From Schistosoma haematobium (Eukaryota > Platyhelminthes > Trematoda > Strigeidida > Schistosomatidae), in assembly GCF_000699445.3 (NCBI RefSeq), contig NC_067195.1, forward strand, positions 85,942,569-86,006,568: a stretch of 64,000 nt of DNA, written 5' to 3'. Positions 1 through 12,326 of this stretch are shown one piece after another (within the stretch, counting starts at the first letter, position 1; every line of letters begins with the position of its first letter). The position numbers and the translations under genes were made by a program. Under the pieces are notes generated by a model. That model saw only the letters and a list, made by a program, of their open reading frames with translations, did no database searches and was not told the origin of the DNA.

Positions 1-82
1 ATTCTATATCCTTTTTTTTTAATTCGTTTAATTTATTATTGTTTGTTTTACTGTTTTGTTTTTATTTTCATTTGAATTAAAG

Positions 83-167
83 TTAAATTTTAAATTCTGT
101 TCAACAATTCCATCATTTGATTCAGAATTAATTTTATATAAAAAATCATTACCTTGTCGTTATTTGT

Positions 168-248
<81 letters not shown>

Positions 249-457
249 ATCATCATCCATCTATTACTACAATTCCTCGTCAATTTTTAACTAATAATAA
301 TGGACGTATTACAATATCAAATTATGTACAACAAATTATTAAATTATTTCATATGAATCCACCATTATCAATGGATGTTTATACAATTGCTTTATCTACA
401 ATACAACATGAATGGATACATCGTGCACGTTTATTATATTCATTTAAACGTTGTCAA
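83..457 (+). CDS. Poly-Thr gene, penultimate exon
   Basis: The exon reads through to the GTAAGT donor at 458 with phase 0. The acceptor AG at 81-82 follows about 60 bases without another AG; it is the best choice but not proven. Confidence 0.65.
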
Positions 458-2912
458 GTAAGTTGATTCCGTTTTGATGATCAATGAAATCTAGGTTTTA
501 CCCTAATTGATTAAATTTGTTCAAATAAAATACATGTACTAAGATTATTGAAACTCTATTTTATCATGTTTATTGGTGGTGGTGGTGGTGGTTGTGGTTG
601 TGGGGCGGACTTACTTACTTACGCCTGTTGCTTCTCGTAAAGGAGCATAGGCCGCTCACTACTAGCATTCTCCATCCAACCCTATCTTGAGCAATCCTTT
701 CCAGTTCCTTCCAGTTGTTATTCATCCTTTTCATATCTGATTCTATCTACCGACGTAATGTGTTCTTTGACCTTCCTCTTTTCCACTTCCCTTCAGGATT
801 CCAAGTTAGGGCTTGCCTCGTGATGTAGTTTGACGATTTGCGTAATGTAAGTTCTATCCATTTCCATCGTCTTTTCTTAATTTCCTCTTCAGCTGGAAGC
901 TGGTTTGTTCTCTCCCACAGAAAGCTGTTGCTGATGGTATCTGGCGGAAGGTCTCCATTTTTCTTCCGTTTAAAATGAATCCTCTTTATTTATACGAATG
1001 TATTTGTTTTTTTCTTCGTTTTTTTTTCTTTATTATTCAAAATTGCCTTAACGATTGTTAGTAGTTAGTGTTGATAGTTGCATCGTCGTTTTACTTCTCT
1101 GTTGCTAGAATCAAATACATAGACAGTTTTCTTAAGTCTACCTTAACAGTAGTCATTCCGATAATGGATCGATGATTCCTGAGTAACGAAAGCGCTGGAC
1201 ATATATGCGATAATATGCTCAGTAAATTAACATATTCATTATCATGAATATCCTGTTATAGGATGTTCAATGATAATAATTCTGTGTTTATATCGAATCT
1301 AGTCTTGTTACTTGATATTATAATGTACTTGTTCATTGCTAGATTCATGTTTATGTATGATCAATTAACTATGTAAAGTCCATAATCATTTAACTATTTA
1401 AGTCATGAATATAAAACCAAACATTTTTGTGTAGGTTTAGTTGTCGTTTCTAAGACTGTTATTATCTCGGATTATTTTTACTGGTCTACACTTGCCATCG
1501 CTTCTTGGCCCCCAAATGCTATGGTTCGGCCGAGAGTCAGGAGAGTCCGCTCACCCTCTCGGAATGTTCTCACATGGCCGCGCGTATATAGCCTCTGACA
1601 AGGAAGTCTTACTCACTGCCTTCTCGTGGTGGGGGTGTTGTTGAGGACGGAAAGCGAATGTCCAGTGCTTTGACCGGGTTGGTGGACATGGAGAGTTCAC
1701 CTAGGGGAGTTGGAAAACCCTGGTTCCAAACCAATGGTGTACATGGGCTTCAGGATCCTGAGGGAGCAAATGGCGTATGAACTAATCGTTGGTCACCGGC
1801 TACCATGTTACTGTATCTTCTTACGATGCTCCACTGCATTGTGGATCAGACCTTCAGGTCGAAGGCTCCGGGTGCGGCCTCATAAGAAACCACCTACTTC
1901 GGTTTGGGCACCCGGGCAGTATCACAGCTCTCGCACAAACCAAATGAGATCTGTGTGGCGCATATATATTTGATGCCTTCTTGTACCAATATCTATGTGT
2001 TCGAATAATAATAGTGCCTCCCCTTTCCATCAATAAAGTGAATCACATTGTTCAATTTCGTCTTTCTAAATTAAAAAATATTGTATTGTTTGGACGAATG
2101 ATGACTACAGAACCATATTGTAGGTACCGATTCAATCATGGTATTGTAACCAGCATGTTAGTAGTTTATGGTTTTTATGGAGCTTGTCAAATTTCATAAA
2201 TCACATCAACAATTTCCCCGAGTCGTTTTATATTAACAAGTCATGCACTCTTTAGTGGCTAATTCCGAGAAGTAACTCCCGGGGTTCTTATGAGAAACTT
2301 GAACCGGTGAATTTCAATTATATCGAGTGTAAGTAAGATTGTTGCATAGTATAGCAAATCGAATAAATTTGAAAATGTGAATCACTGGATGTAGACTCAG
2401 TAATCCAAATGTTAAATGTTTACTGTAAAACCTAAAGGTCCTAGGTTAGACCTTCGGTGAATTTGCGAATGTACATTTTTGAGGAGTTCTTGTCTTTAGT
2501 TTACTGGTTTTCCCTGATTGTCTAATTCAGGTCAGTTCGTGGTTTAATGTATTAACGTTTTGGTGCTCATGTTGTTGTTACCTTACTTTTCCATTAAATA
2601 ACCATCTCTTCCTCCTTTCAATCTTAACTACAGGGATCATCTTTGAGTGGTGAGGAAGCAACTCGTCGTTGGACTAATGTACTCGCTTCAATCAATTGTC
2701 AATCAGCGGAAAATGCAGCTGTGGCAAGATTTTGGCAAGGTGCTTTAAGTCAATACTCTCGTAATAATATATGTCACTTACGTAAATGTCCAACCGCTAC
2801 CAATTCAACGAATACATCAAGACGTGGTTCATTTAGCTCGAGTAATGCCGATTTAAATGCTGCTGTTTTAGCAGCTGCGACAAATTATCAATCGGTTCCA
2901 TTAAATGATTAA
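83..2912 (+). CDS. Unidentified protein with poly-threonine tract, last two exons
   Basis: Two exons join in frame: 83-457 ends ...Arg-Cys-Gln at a GTAAGT donor (458), and 2634-2912 begins after an ACAG acceptor and ends in TAA. Both the acceptor before 83 and the 2634 acceptor follow T/C-rich runs. The readable part is about 217 residues: a hydrophobic/basic start, 26 consecutive Thr codons (170-247), then a compact segment ([23 protein letters not shown]) and, in the second exon, [18 protein letters not shown] and [10 protein letters not shown], ending in a Ser/Asn/Ala-rich tail. The non-repetitive part looks like a folded helical domain, but I do not recognise the family and no function is assigned. 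Upstream exons must lie left of the window. The intron (458-2633) holds an SR2-like fragment and an RTE-derived unit. Confidence 0.72.
170..247 (+). repeat. (ACT)26 microsatellite, translated as poly-Thr
   Basis: This is an uninterrupted run of 26 ACT triplets, in frame with the exon, so it encodes 26 threonines. Length is probably polymorphic. Confidence 0.95.
574..602 (+). repeat. GGT-rich microsatellite
   Basis: A short GGT/TGGTTG run lies directly before the 3' end of an antisense SR2-like fragment. Confidence 0.8.
609..950 (-). mobile_element. SR2-like (RTE clade) LINE 3' fragment
   Basis: The minus strand matches the C-terminal coding end of the element family seen at 14505-15055, 42436-42936 and 45484-46175, and ends in the same (TAAG)n tail, here read as ACTTACTTAC at 609. 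It is 5'-truncated, sits in an intron and has no intact frame. Confidence 0.75.
1513..2010 (+). mobile_element. Short non-autonomous RTE-derived unit, copy 1
   Basis: About 500 bp, closely similar to 58651-59140. The start (GGCCGAGAGTC) is shared by both copies. The end (GGCGCATATATATTTG, then TTGTACCAATATCTATGTG and AATAATAAT) is also the 3' end of the RTE element at 41455-41520. It has no open frame of its own, so it is probably mobilised by that LINE. It lies in the intron of the poly-Thr gene. Confidence 0.7.
2634..2912 (+). CDS. Poly-Thr gene, terminal exon
   Basis: It starts after ACTACAG and runs in phase 0 for 92 codons to TAA at 2910-2912. Base composition is clearly more coding-like than the flanks (GC-richer third positions, many Ala codons). 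Confidence 0.7.
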   Translation, partial: GSSLSGEEATRRWTNVLASINCQSAENAAVARFWQGALSQYSRNNICHLRKCPTATNSTNTSRRGSFSSSNADLNAAVLAAATNYQSVPLND

Positions 2913-3509
2913 TTATCTGTATTGTTTTCATTTTTCTTTCATTTTTTTCTTATCTTTGTTCTTTTATATTTTGTAAATTTTTGTCTACTTGTGTTTTTGT
3001 TTCTTTTGTTGTGATTGTTAATTCGTCTCACTTTCTCTCCGATATCATCATAATTCAAACGTGAAATTGTAGGTCAGATTCTCTTGTTCCTTTACATCAT
3101 CACCATCATCATCACAATTATTACGCTGTAAATAAGTTATCTATCTAGTTTTCTTACTCCGGTATAATCCATAATAATAATAGTCATGATGATGATGGTG
3201 CTGTTGCTTATTCGCTTAATGAGATCAAATGTTTATTTACTGTTGCTTCACTGAACCAACTAATTGTACCGGTGTATATATATCTTTATATATCGCGCTT
3301 TAAGAAGTGAAAATATCAATCTGTCATTGTACTAAAAATATTCCCCATATAACTTACATATGATCAATCTGACTAATAGTGATCGCTTATATTTGTCTTA
3401 TCAATATTACTGTATATAATTCACTATGTTATTGATTGATCAGTTGTGATCATCATTTTGATGATCATTATAAAAAGCAAATGTTACACTTAATCTTGTT
3501 TTATTTGGC

Positions 3510-3545
<36 letters not shown>

Positions 3546-3939
3546 TTATTATTGATTCATGTATTTTTGTTTGATAACAACAACCTTACGAGTGTATATT
3601 TCATTCTTCTATAGGTACCATGATGAGATAGATGTGTGATTTCAATATATTTCAATATATAAAACATCATCATTTTTATCTTATTTTAGAAGCCTTCAAA
3701 TATAATTTCAAGATTATGCGGTTTTGATTGTTCGTCAGATTTGAATCATTATTACTATATGTACCTTATTTTTCTATCGATAAACTTGGAACGTTTTATT
3801 AAATTGAATGTTTGCCATATTTATCACACTTACACCTAGATAATTGCTACTCTAATCTAGATATTATGTTGTATAATAACAGTAGATTGAAAAAATGTAT
3901 GCAGTCGACAAGACTAGAAAAATTCATAATCTCATTTTA
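2913..3939. other. AT-rich 3' flank, nothing recognised
   Basis: Downstream of the poly-Thr gene there are only AT-rich sequence and an (AT)n run at 3513-3542. I see no frame, RNA gene or repeat relative here. Confidence 0.6.
3513..3542. repeat. (AT)15 microsatellite
   Basis: Perfect AT dinucleotide run. Confidence 0.95.
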
Positions 3940-4460
3940 GGCCGGGTGATTTAGAGGACCTAATTTAGTTTGCGAGATCTTGCTATTAGAGGTATGAGGG
4001 CGGTTGACCACATCGTGGAAGGGTTCTTCTAGAGGTACCTGAAAAAGAAATAGGGTTAGAGGTGGTCTTAGTAACCTGAGAGCGTGACTGCAGTGCTCAA
4101 GGAACAGCTGCTTGAGGTCGGTCACACATGACCTTTTTATGAGTAATTTTTGTGTTAGCTTGTCGAGACCTTACCGCCATTGGCGGATGTCCGTGGGATA
4201 AGGTGAGGTGTGCATTTTTAGGGCCGACTTTTTCTAACCCCACTCTTTTGTGGGAAGGCAGCATCGCTGTTATGCTAGTTGTCTGAAGGAAACACCTTCC
4301 TGCTGTCACACCTCTGTACAGTCAGCAGTACAACTTCGCCCTCGAACCTTGGGTTTGCTACTTCTAGCCTTACCGCTCTTCAACCGACCTGTATGTCATG
4401 GCAGTACCATGAGCAACGATTGTTCCAGCCAGTATAGCTCGATTGGTTTTTAAGCTATTC
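3940..4460 (-). repeat. Unassigned ~520-bp dispersed repeat, copy 1
   Basis: Its reverse complement aligns along its whole length with 33985-34490; shared landmarks are AGCTATACTGGCTGG, GCACACCTCACCTTA and ACAAAAATTACTCATAAAAAGGTC. A third, partial copy is at 24893-25165. It is GC-richer than its surroundings and has no long frame. The class is not determined; it may be a non-autonomous LINE derivative. Confidence 0.7.
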
Positions 4461-5600
4461 TCGTAACCCCCAAGCTAGAACTACACAGCGACCTGAACAC
4501 GAGAGAAAAGGCGCAAAATATGCGAGAAGCACTTTATTCCAAAGGTTCGTTTTAGCACAGAAAATATAGGGTTTTCATAGTATTTTAGATGTCCTTGAGT
4601 TTACCGAAAATTCTGGAATGCTACTAAACATAGTAGCAGTATAGTAATCAGCCAATCAGAAACTGTATATGTGAATTTTCACTTTCCTAACGTTTCTGGC
4701 TAAACTTCAAGTGGAGGCTGATTGAATAAAATGCTTCTTAGTGTTTCTTGAACCTTTCTTGTCTTTTGCGAGAAGTTTTCTGGATTACCCCAACAGCAAG
4801 CTCGACCACTGTGTCAAGGTAGCAGCAACGATCAGGCGTTTGAGTGATAGTTGTATTGATGATTAGCTCAGGAGACAACAAAAGTAATGTTCAATTGAAT
4901 GTTTAAGGTCAAGTTCAATTGAGAGGCGATATTTTTCCCTCCACGTAGGCTGTAACATACAACAAACTAGAATTTGATTGATTTACTTGCTCTAGTTGAC
5001 CAATTTCAACTTGTCAACACTACTAGGAACTGGTTTAAACGTAACTAACGTGACATCATTAGCAGGTCTAAGAATTTGTTTAGTCATCAATGTAAGTGAT
5101 TAGTTATATAATTAAGTTGAAGTCACGGTATTTATTAAATAACTTTATTTTCTGGATAAACATACAGAATCGTATTATATAACATGATCATAATCAAGGT
5201 CGAGAGAATATCATGTGATTAGTCTAAGTATTGATGAAGCTGTAAATCCATGTGATTAATTTTCGAAAGAGATATTTTTTAGATTAGTGTTAAGGAAGAT
5301 GCTAATGAGTTCAAGTTCGTAAAATTCGATTCAAACGTAACAGTTGGATTGACTCCGATCATTTTCTCAAATCTACGACAATTAATGAACTTATTTTGAA
5401 TTCTCATGGTTTAATATGTTGATCCTGTAATTGTCCATTCCAGTTTTACAGTGGTAGCTTAATACATCCAGTTTTCTATCAATAGATCACTGTTTCCAAA
5501 CTTAGTTCACCAGTTCGAGCATGTGTTGCGAGGTAGTAACACTTATCTTCACATTTACAGTGCCTCATACCTCAGTATATAAATCCCTGGTTTGGTAAGT
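4461..5600. other. No feature recognised
   Basis: AT-rich non-coding sequence with no recognised gene or repeat. Short words near 4800-4830 (CAGCAAGCTCGACCAC, GGTAGCAGCAACG) resemble the sequence after the repeat fragment at 25140-25190, hinting that the 3940 repeat may extend further in a decayed form. Confidence 0.5.
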
Positions 5601-5604
5601 AATG

Positions 5605-5865
5605 GTTCTTCTTTTACAGAGCCGACTTGCTCTTGTCACATTATGTGGGACAAGGTCTCTAACACACTCAGTCCTGGGCCCTCCTCTTCAGTTGTTCCTA
5701 AGCGCTTTTCATTCTTTTGATATCAACTTCGAATTACTGGCGCAATGTATCCTTCGGTCTTTCTCTCTTCCTTTCACCATTACGGAATTAATCATGTCCG
5801 AACACCTCGATTCCATTATCACTGGCCAAGTAGAACGCTGCAGCGAATTTTGCAATCATTTTTAA
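5605..5865 (-). mobile_element. Probable decayed LINE fragment
   Basis: The plus strand has CCTGGGCC, GGCGCAATGTATCCTTCGGTC and CTTCCTTTCACC in the same order as the antisense SR2-like fragment at 37248-37400. It is heavily diverged, so the assignment is tentative. Confidence 0.35.
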
Positions 5866-7182
5866 ACTCCATTTATTTATTCCTTATGGTGATACATATT
5901 CACTTCTAACCAAATTCATCATTGTTGAATTGTATCCAATTAGTATCGTTGGTCCATATTATTAAGAAGTCTCAAATTACTGTGAATATATTTGCACTTC
6001 TTCATGTAGTTTTATGGTTCCCTGATTGGCGTCAGTTTCTAAGGAAATCCTCACAATCTATCCACGTAACTGCAAAAGTTCCTTCTCACTAGTAACCATC
6101 CTTATGTTGATTATCTCAAAGCTTCAGTAGAAATACCAGATCTGTCGTGTAAACCAAATAGGTATCAAAACATTTGGTGAGAGTCACGCTATACCATGGA
6201 ATTATTGCTAATGAAATGAGTAATACGGTATTCTTACTCAATGATTTGAAGACTTTTGTTTGATATGAGATTTAAAGATCGTGAGCTATATACTGTATAG
6301 GGTTGTAAGTGTACACCACTGCTAAAACAAACTAGGACAGGATGACTCCCCAATGCTCTATGACAGGTATCAAGGAAGCTATCACCATGCAAACTATTTA
6401 TTTACATTCACCACATATTGTAATTGGTCTTTTTTTAGGAGTTAGTATTAAAAAAGTGTTTGAGGAAATAAAAATCAAACGCTCGACAGTTTATTTTTTG
6501 ATGAGTTCGAGTAGTTCCGAGTCCGAATCCCGGTCGAATTGGAGGCTTCGCTGAATTTCTTCCGATGACACATTACATTACCTTAGATACTTTGATTTAT
6601 TTTATATAGCTTATTATCCCCTTGCATTTTGTGTTTTTGTAATTGCCCTAGTTTTTTTTATAATTTTAACTTATACAAGTGATTCAAGGTATCTGGATAG
6701 TCTTTCCGGTGTTCTGATTGCTAATTTGATGTATGAATTCCACATATATAATCAATTATTGCTGCAAACATTAATTACGTCAGTAAATTCATCATCATTC
6801 GCGTAGGCAGTTTCACAATAGACAAACAAACAAAAAATATATTCTTTAAAAGTTGTATGTCCATTAACTAGGATTAATGAGACTGAGCCAAGTAAGTAGT
6901 TCTTTACAAAATTCAATTGACTAATTCATTATCATACTGTGTAGTATATAATTTCATTCATTCATCATTTACATAGACTATATATATATATTAATCATAT
7001 TTCGATTACTTTCGTCGCGGATGCCAATTTATAAATGGATAATGTCATTATAATCTCAACCAATCAGATTCCAAGAAAATTTTTACTGATTTATGATTGG
7101 TTAAATGTGTTGTGATTTGATTGGTTAATATAATAATATATTAAGAATAAATTTGAATGAAATTCAAACTTTAAAAAGTAAA
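5866..7182. other. 5' flank of the 3CxxC gene
   Basis: No gene or repeat recognised. A TAA at 7126 is the last in-frame stop before the ATG at 7183, which supports 7183 as the first start codon of the downstream gene. No clear TATA box or initiator was identified. Confidence 0.5.
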
Positions 7183-7343
7183 ATGAATTATTCATCATAT
7201 CAAATATGTTTATGCTCATTTCATATAATAAATATTTTAATGGAATATTTTATAAAATATAAATTTAAAATTGAATGTATCATTCATGATATTACTGATT
7301 ATAAACAACATATTTATTCTATTGATAGTGAATTACATGAAAG
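7183..7343 (+). CDS. 3CxxC gene exon 1
   Basis: Starts at the first ATG after an in-frame stop (7126) and ends at GTAAAC (7344) in phase 2, which fits the single base at the start of exon 2. About 53 residues, rich in Ile/Tyr, with no clear signal peptide. Confidence 0.6.
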
Positions 7344-10300
7344 GTAAACGAAATATCGATTTTATATTGATTTAATGATTATTGATAAGAGTAATCAAAT
7401 TTCAGAAGGCTTTTTTTGTGTAGATATTATAGCCATTTCAATAGTTGAGGTCATGAGTCGAATGAAGTTAGACCACCATGGAAAATCTGGAACTACTGGA
7501 TGGCTGTTTCGTCCTAGTATGCGACTATTCAGCAGTGTACATCCATGATCCCGCGCTCGCAAGATCTGAACCCAGGACCTATCGGTCTCACGCGCAGATA
7601 CTTAACCTCTAGACCACTAAGGTATGCAACGGTGTTAATGTCTAACTTCAACCAATCCACAAAATTGAGCGACACATCCAACATTGTCATCAGTGAGTTA
7701 CTATCTCACAACAGACCTGGTTGAACTTCACTGATCATTGCTTCTCACTAGAACTCCAGGAAATAACTATTGAAGTCATTCACTAGTAAACACATGATGA
7801 TTATTATCAGAAGGGGGGTTTTGTGGAGATCTTAGTAATTTTGTAGTGGAATTCATGAGTCAATTGATTTTAGATCACCATGGAAAACCTGGAAGCACTG
7901 GACTACCGATTCGTCCTAGTATGGCACTATTCAGCAGTGCATATCCACGACCCCTCACACGGAACTTAGATCTAGGATCTACCGGTCAGTGGTGCAGTTT
8001 CGTGGATTGTTTGAATCTAGATATTAACACCGTTGGATGCCGAATTACTGGTCTAGATATTTAGCGCGAGCCTGATAGGTCCTGGGAGTGGTGATGGGTG
8101 AGTGCTGCTGCGGAGTCCCGTACTAGGACGAAAGGGCCGTCCAGTGCTTCCAGGTTTTCCATGGTGGTTTAGCTTTAATTGACTCATGAATTCGACTATA
8201 AAGTTACAAACACGTCAATTCAGGCATCCAGCTAGTAAACAGCGCTTTGTAGTCTCGAAAACTAGTTCATCATGAATAATAATGTTTCTCTTACAGTATG
8301 TTCTTCAGTGCTTAGGCTATGGTGTGAAATAAAAATTAAAAAAGGAGTTTCTGCGACATGTTTTTCTTTATGATTTTGTTTCCGTTGGTTTTAAGGAAAG
8401 TTTCCTGATGAACACTTTAATTTGTTTATTCGGTTGTTGATTAAATCTGTTGAGATTCAGTTTATTTCGTCAGATCAACTCTATGAATATCTGCTAGGTG
8501 AATTCTATTCTGTTATAGCCTTACAATACTTGAAATGAATGGGTAATCATCGTGGTTTTTATTTGATCCCCTCCTTTGAGTAGCCAGGTTTTCAAGAAAT
8601 TTTTAATAAGCATTGGATTCTAAACGGATTTACTTGTTAAGCAATCACTTTTATATGCATGTACGAAATTATTAAACCAATGAAGACAGTTTATGAATAA
8701 TGTGATGACAGGTGTACTAGTTGCGATAAAGAAAACTAATAGGAACACGTTAAATAACATTAAGTGACTTATTTCTGTTTACTATATGACCGCTATCGAT
8801 CAATATGAAAGACCCGAGCTTCGTATTGTCTTGACAGTACCTTTTCCTAACCACGAAGGGAGGTGTTCACTAACTTTTTGGATCAGTTGTCTGGTAGTGC
8901 GCCCAACATAGCTTTCTCCACAGGACCAGTTCAATTCGTAAATAAACATAGAAGTGGCATAACCAGGTAATTTATCCTTTAGTTAGGAAATCACCATAGA
9001 TCGTGTCGAGTACGATAGACCGAGGTTTGCTGCATTAAACGTCCTCTTCACTGCTCTAGCCAATCTGTCACGTAGTACATCACCAGCTATATCTCTATTG
9101 AATTATAGCTTCATGAAGAGAGGTTTCTTACTAGCAGTTAATGTCACTATTTTCTTGTTTGTTACCCTCAACTGTTACTTGAAGAAACCATGTGGATAAC
9201 CGAATTCAATCAACATATTGTGTATGAACTCTAATTCCTTATCAATTGTATCGACTGAACATATCTTAATAGCTCTATTTATCAGACATTTGACTAAGTT
9301 TCTCTTATAATGAAGAGGTACGAAGCTTGAGAAATGTGTATATTGTCTTGATGAACAACGTTTTCTATATTACTGTATATTAGAGTAAAGGTTGATGAGG
9401 ATCTAATCGAAAACAATATTGTTCGCTTATATCTATGTTGTTCTATATTCATAACTGTATCGTTATATAATGAATTATTCATTCACATCAGCGAATAATG
9501 TAATTCATGTATTACATTGATTTCCTCTTTGATAAATATAAATAGAGACGGACTAATAAATGTATGACAATAACGCTAAATTCATCAAATGAATTTTCTT
9601 ATTCTGATGTGTTTATTCTTCTACCTTTTTTCTGAATGATTTGATTACATACATCAACAGATCAAGTAACCAGGTAATACAAATGAACGTCAATGAAAAG
9701 TTCATAGACAACTGACATGATATTTTAAAACAAAGATGGATAGTGGCTAGCAGTGGAATCCAGGATGTGGCTTTAGTCCTATATGCAACTCGTCAGCTGG
9801 ATGTACCTGCATCACAGAGTTGATGTTCACTTTGGGGCTCGAACCGACCACCGTTCACTTCAAATGCCATAGCGTTATTCATCTAGCTACTGAGTCCTGA
9901 TAGCCACCTGCTTGTGGGAAAATACAAGTAAAATGACACCAAATGAATTTGATATGATATTTGTTGCAGAGTGAAATTTTTTTTATTTGAGGTGGTTTTG
10001 TGTGTGTGGGGGTGCGACTATTAAGTAGGTGTTAGTTATCATAAACTGGTTATATTTAGGGTGCCATTAAAAATTATGACACTCTGGACTACTGTTTCAT
10101 GATGTAATCCATGATGTTCTTAAACTTCAATTGAATAATCTTAAAGTACAAATGTACTGGGATTAAAATATCTGTTATTATTAGTTTTGATCATCATTCT
10201 GTTTGTCGAATTCATTCAAGTTGAAGTTGTATCAATAGATACATGCTCAATATTACTAAAGATTAAACATTTTCTACGAAACCTGAAGACCCTGAGTTCA

Positions 10301-12293
10301 ATTTCTGATGGTGTTGAAGATGAACATTGCCGAGGGATCCAATGTTAGGATAAAAAACCTTTGACCTGGTTACCTTCATGTCGGTACAAAACTACAATGA
10401 ATTAACCGTACAACACTTACCTCTGTCTCTCTTGTAATGATTTATCAGATAAAATTGCTTATCTCATATTGTAAAATACCTCGTCTAAGTAATCCTTTAT
10501 TATTATTATTATTATTTATGGTAGACTTCATATATTATGGTTGGGATATTTTTATGAATTATATGTACAACCAGATTCTTTATATGGAATAATGTGGATA
10601 TTTAGTCCATTGAATGATAATTCACAAATTATAAAAACTAATCTTATATGGTCAAAGAAAATTCCAGCAAAATTTCGATTTCATTGTTCTGTAAGTTATT
10701 TTATACTCATACTACTTATATTATGCTTATGTAAGAGGATAATGATATTACGTAATGATCAATGAATGATGGGACTATAATTTATGGACGACCTTTGAGT
10801 GACGCTAAAGTGACCTTGAGGGTGTTCACCTAGTAACTAGAACTAAATGAAGGTTATAAAACAGTGTGAGGAATAAGAATCATGATTCATAGTTGATGAT
10901 TAAGGTTAGAAATTAGATTTCGGGTTTTTATCACAAACTGACATTAGCCATAATACCAAAACTCTATTTAGCCAAATGGATGAGTGAATCTTGAGCCAAA
11001 ATCTGAGATCTGTTATCTTATACAAGATTGATTCGTCCATAAATTATAGTCTCGCCCAATTACTTGTGAATATATCTCAGTATTTTAACAGGTTCATTGA
11101 GGTCAGAATATCTCAATGTTAACAACTTAGACTATGAAGGTGATTGAGACAGGTTTGAATTGGATTCCACACAACGATGTAATTATACCTCACTAATAAA
11201 TACTAACTAATGAAATCTCAGTCTTGGGTTTCTTTTGCCGACAACCACAAACTACTTAAAATCTCGGACTATTGAGAATATACATTGGATAGATCTAGAT
11301 AATTTTGCATTGACATCACCGTAATCTAATTAGCTGATTCTTATACATCTCATTACATAATAGATTAGGGAGACATTTTATAAGAACTATGTTGTATTTA
11401 TGGGCAAAACATTGTAAATTAAACATTGACAAAATATTACATTTACGCTGAATACTGTATCATAGTAACTAATTGTTCTAAACATTATCGAAATCGAAAA
11501 TCGTCTTATTTCGAAATATTTCTTTATATATAACATAGACATAGTCATATTGCAGTGAACGAGAACACACAAATGAGATCAACCGGATGTATGTGAATAT
11601 AAAGTTATAGGAAGTCAGTCGCGTCGCGCATAGCTCAGTGTTAACGTCTTTGACTGTGAAGCTGTGTGACACGGATTTGAATTTGTCTGGAAGCATCAGT
11701 TCCCTCATGATTACAGATACAACTTACTGATGAGTGCCTAGTAGCACGAAATCTAGGTCCAGGATTACCCGTTGGCTAGCTCCAACCACTATCTTGTCTC
11801 AACATAGTACACGCAGTGTTGACTCGCTTAGACTACTGGTCACATTAAAATTTGGTCGATAGGATCTGACCTACATTACATTGATCACCACCCGGTGATT
11901 AATCAGTTATAAATTACAAAATCCCTTGGTAAAATCTGATAACTATACAGTGAATACTTCATTTGCAAAATGTCAATCAATTGTCTCAAACGTGACTGCT
12001 CCTTTATTTACACACTAACCAATCTCTCTATCTTCGTTCTCTCTCTCTCTCTCTCTTCCGATCTTCTTAACCTTCTGCCGCCAGACATATCACTTTTAAT
12101 TGATGATACATACTACTAATATCTATCGATATCAATAGCACATATCACAACAATATTAATATCTAAATGAATAATGCCAAATTTTCATTATAAAAACATC
12201 ATTTATCATTTATAAAGTACATTATTAGATAAGATTGTTTAAGTAATCTATACTGATACCTTAGTGATTTTAATTCTTTTCATTAAAATAGTA

Positions 12294-12326
<33 letters not shown>

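Noticed and set aside
1441..2199. Three open frames in the first intron
   Set aside because: They fall in the non-autonomous RTE unit; the second copy at 58651 does not keep them open.
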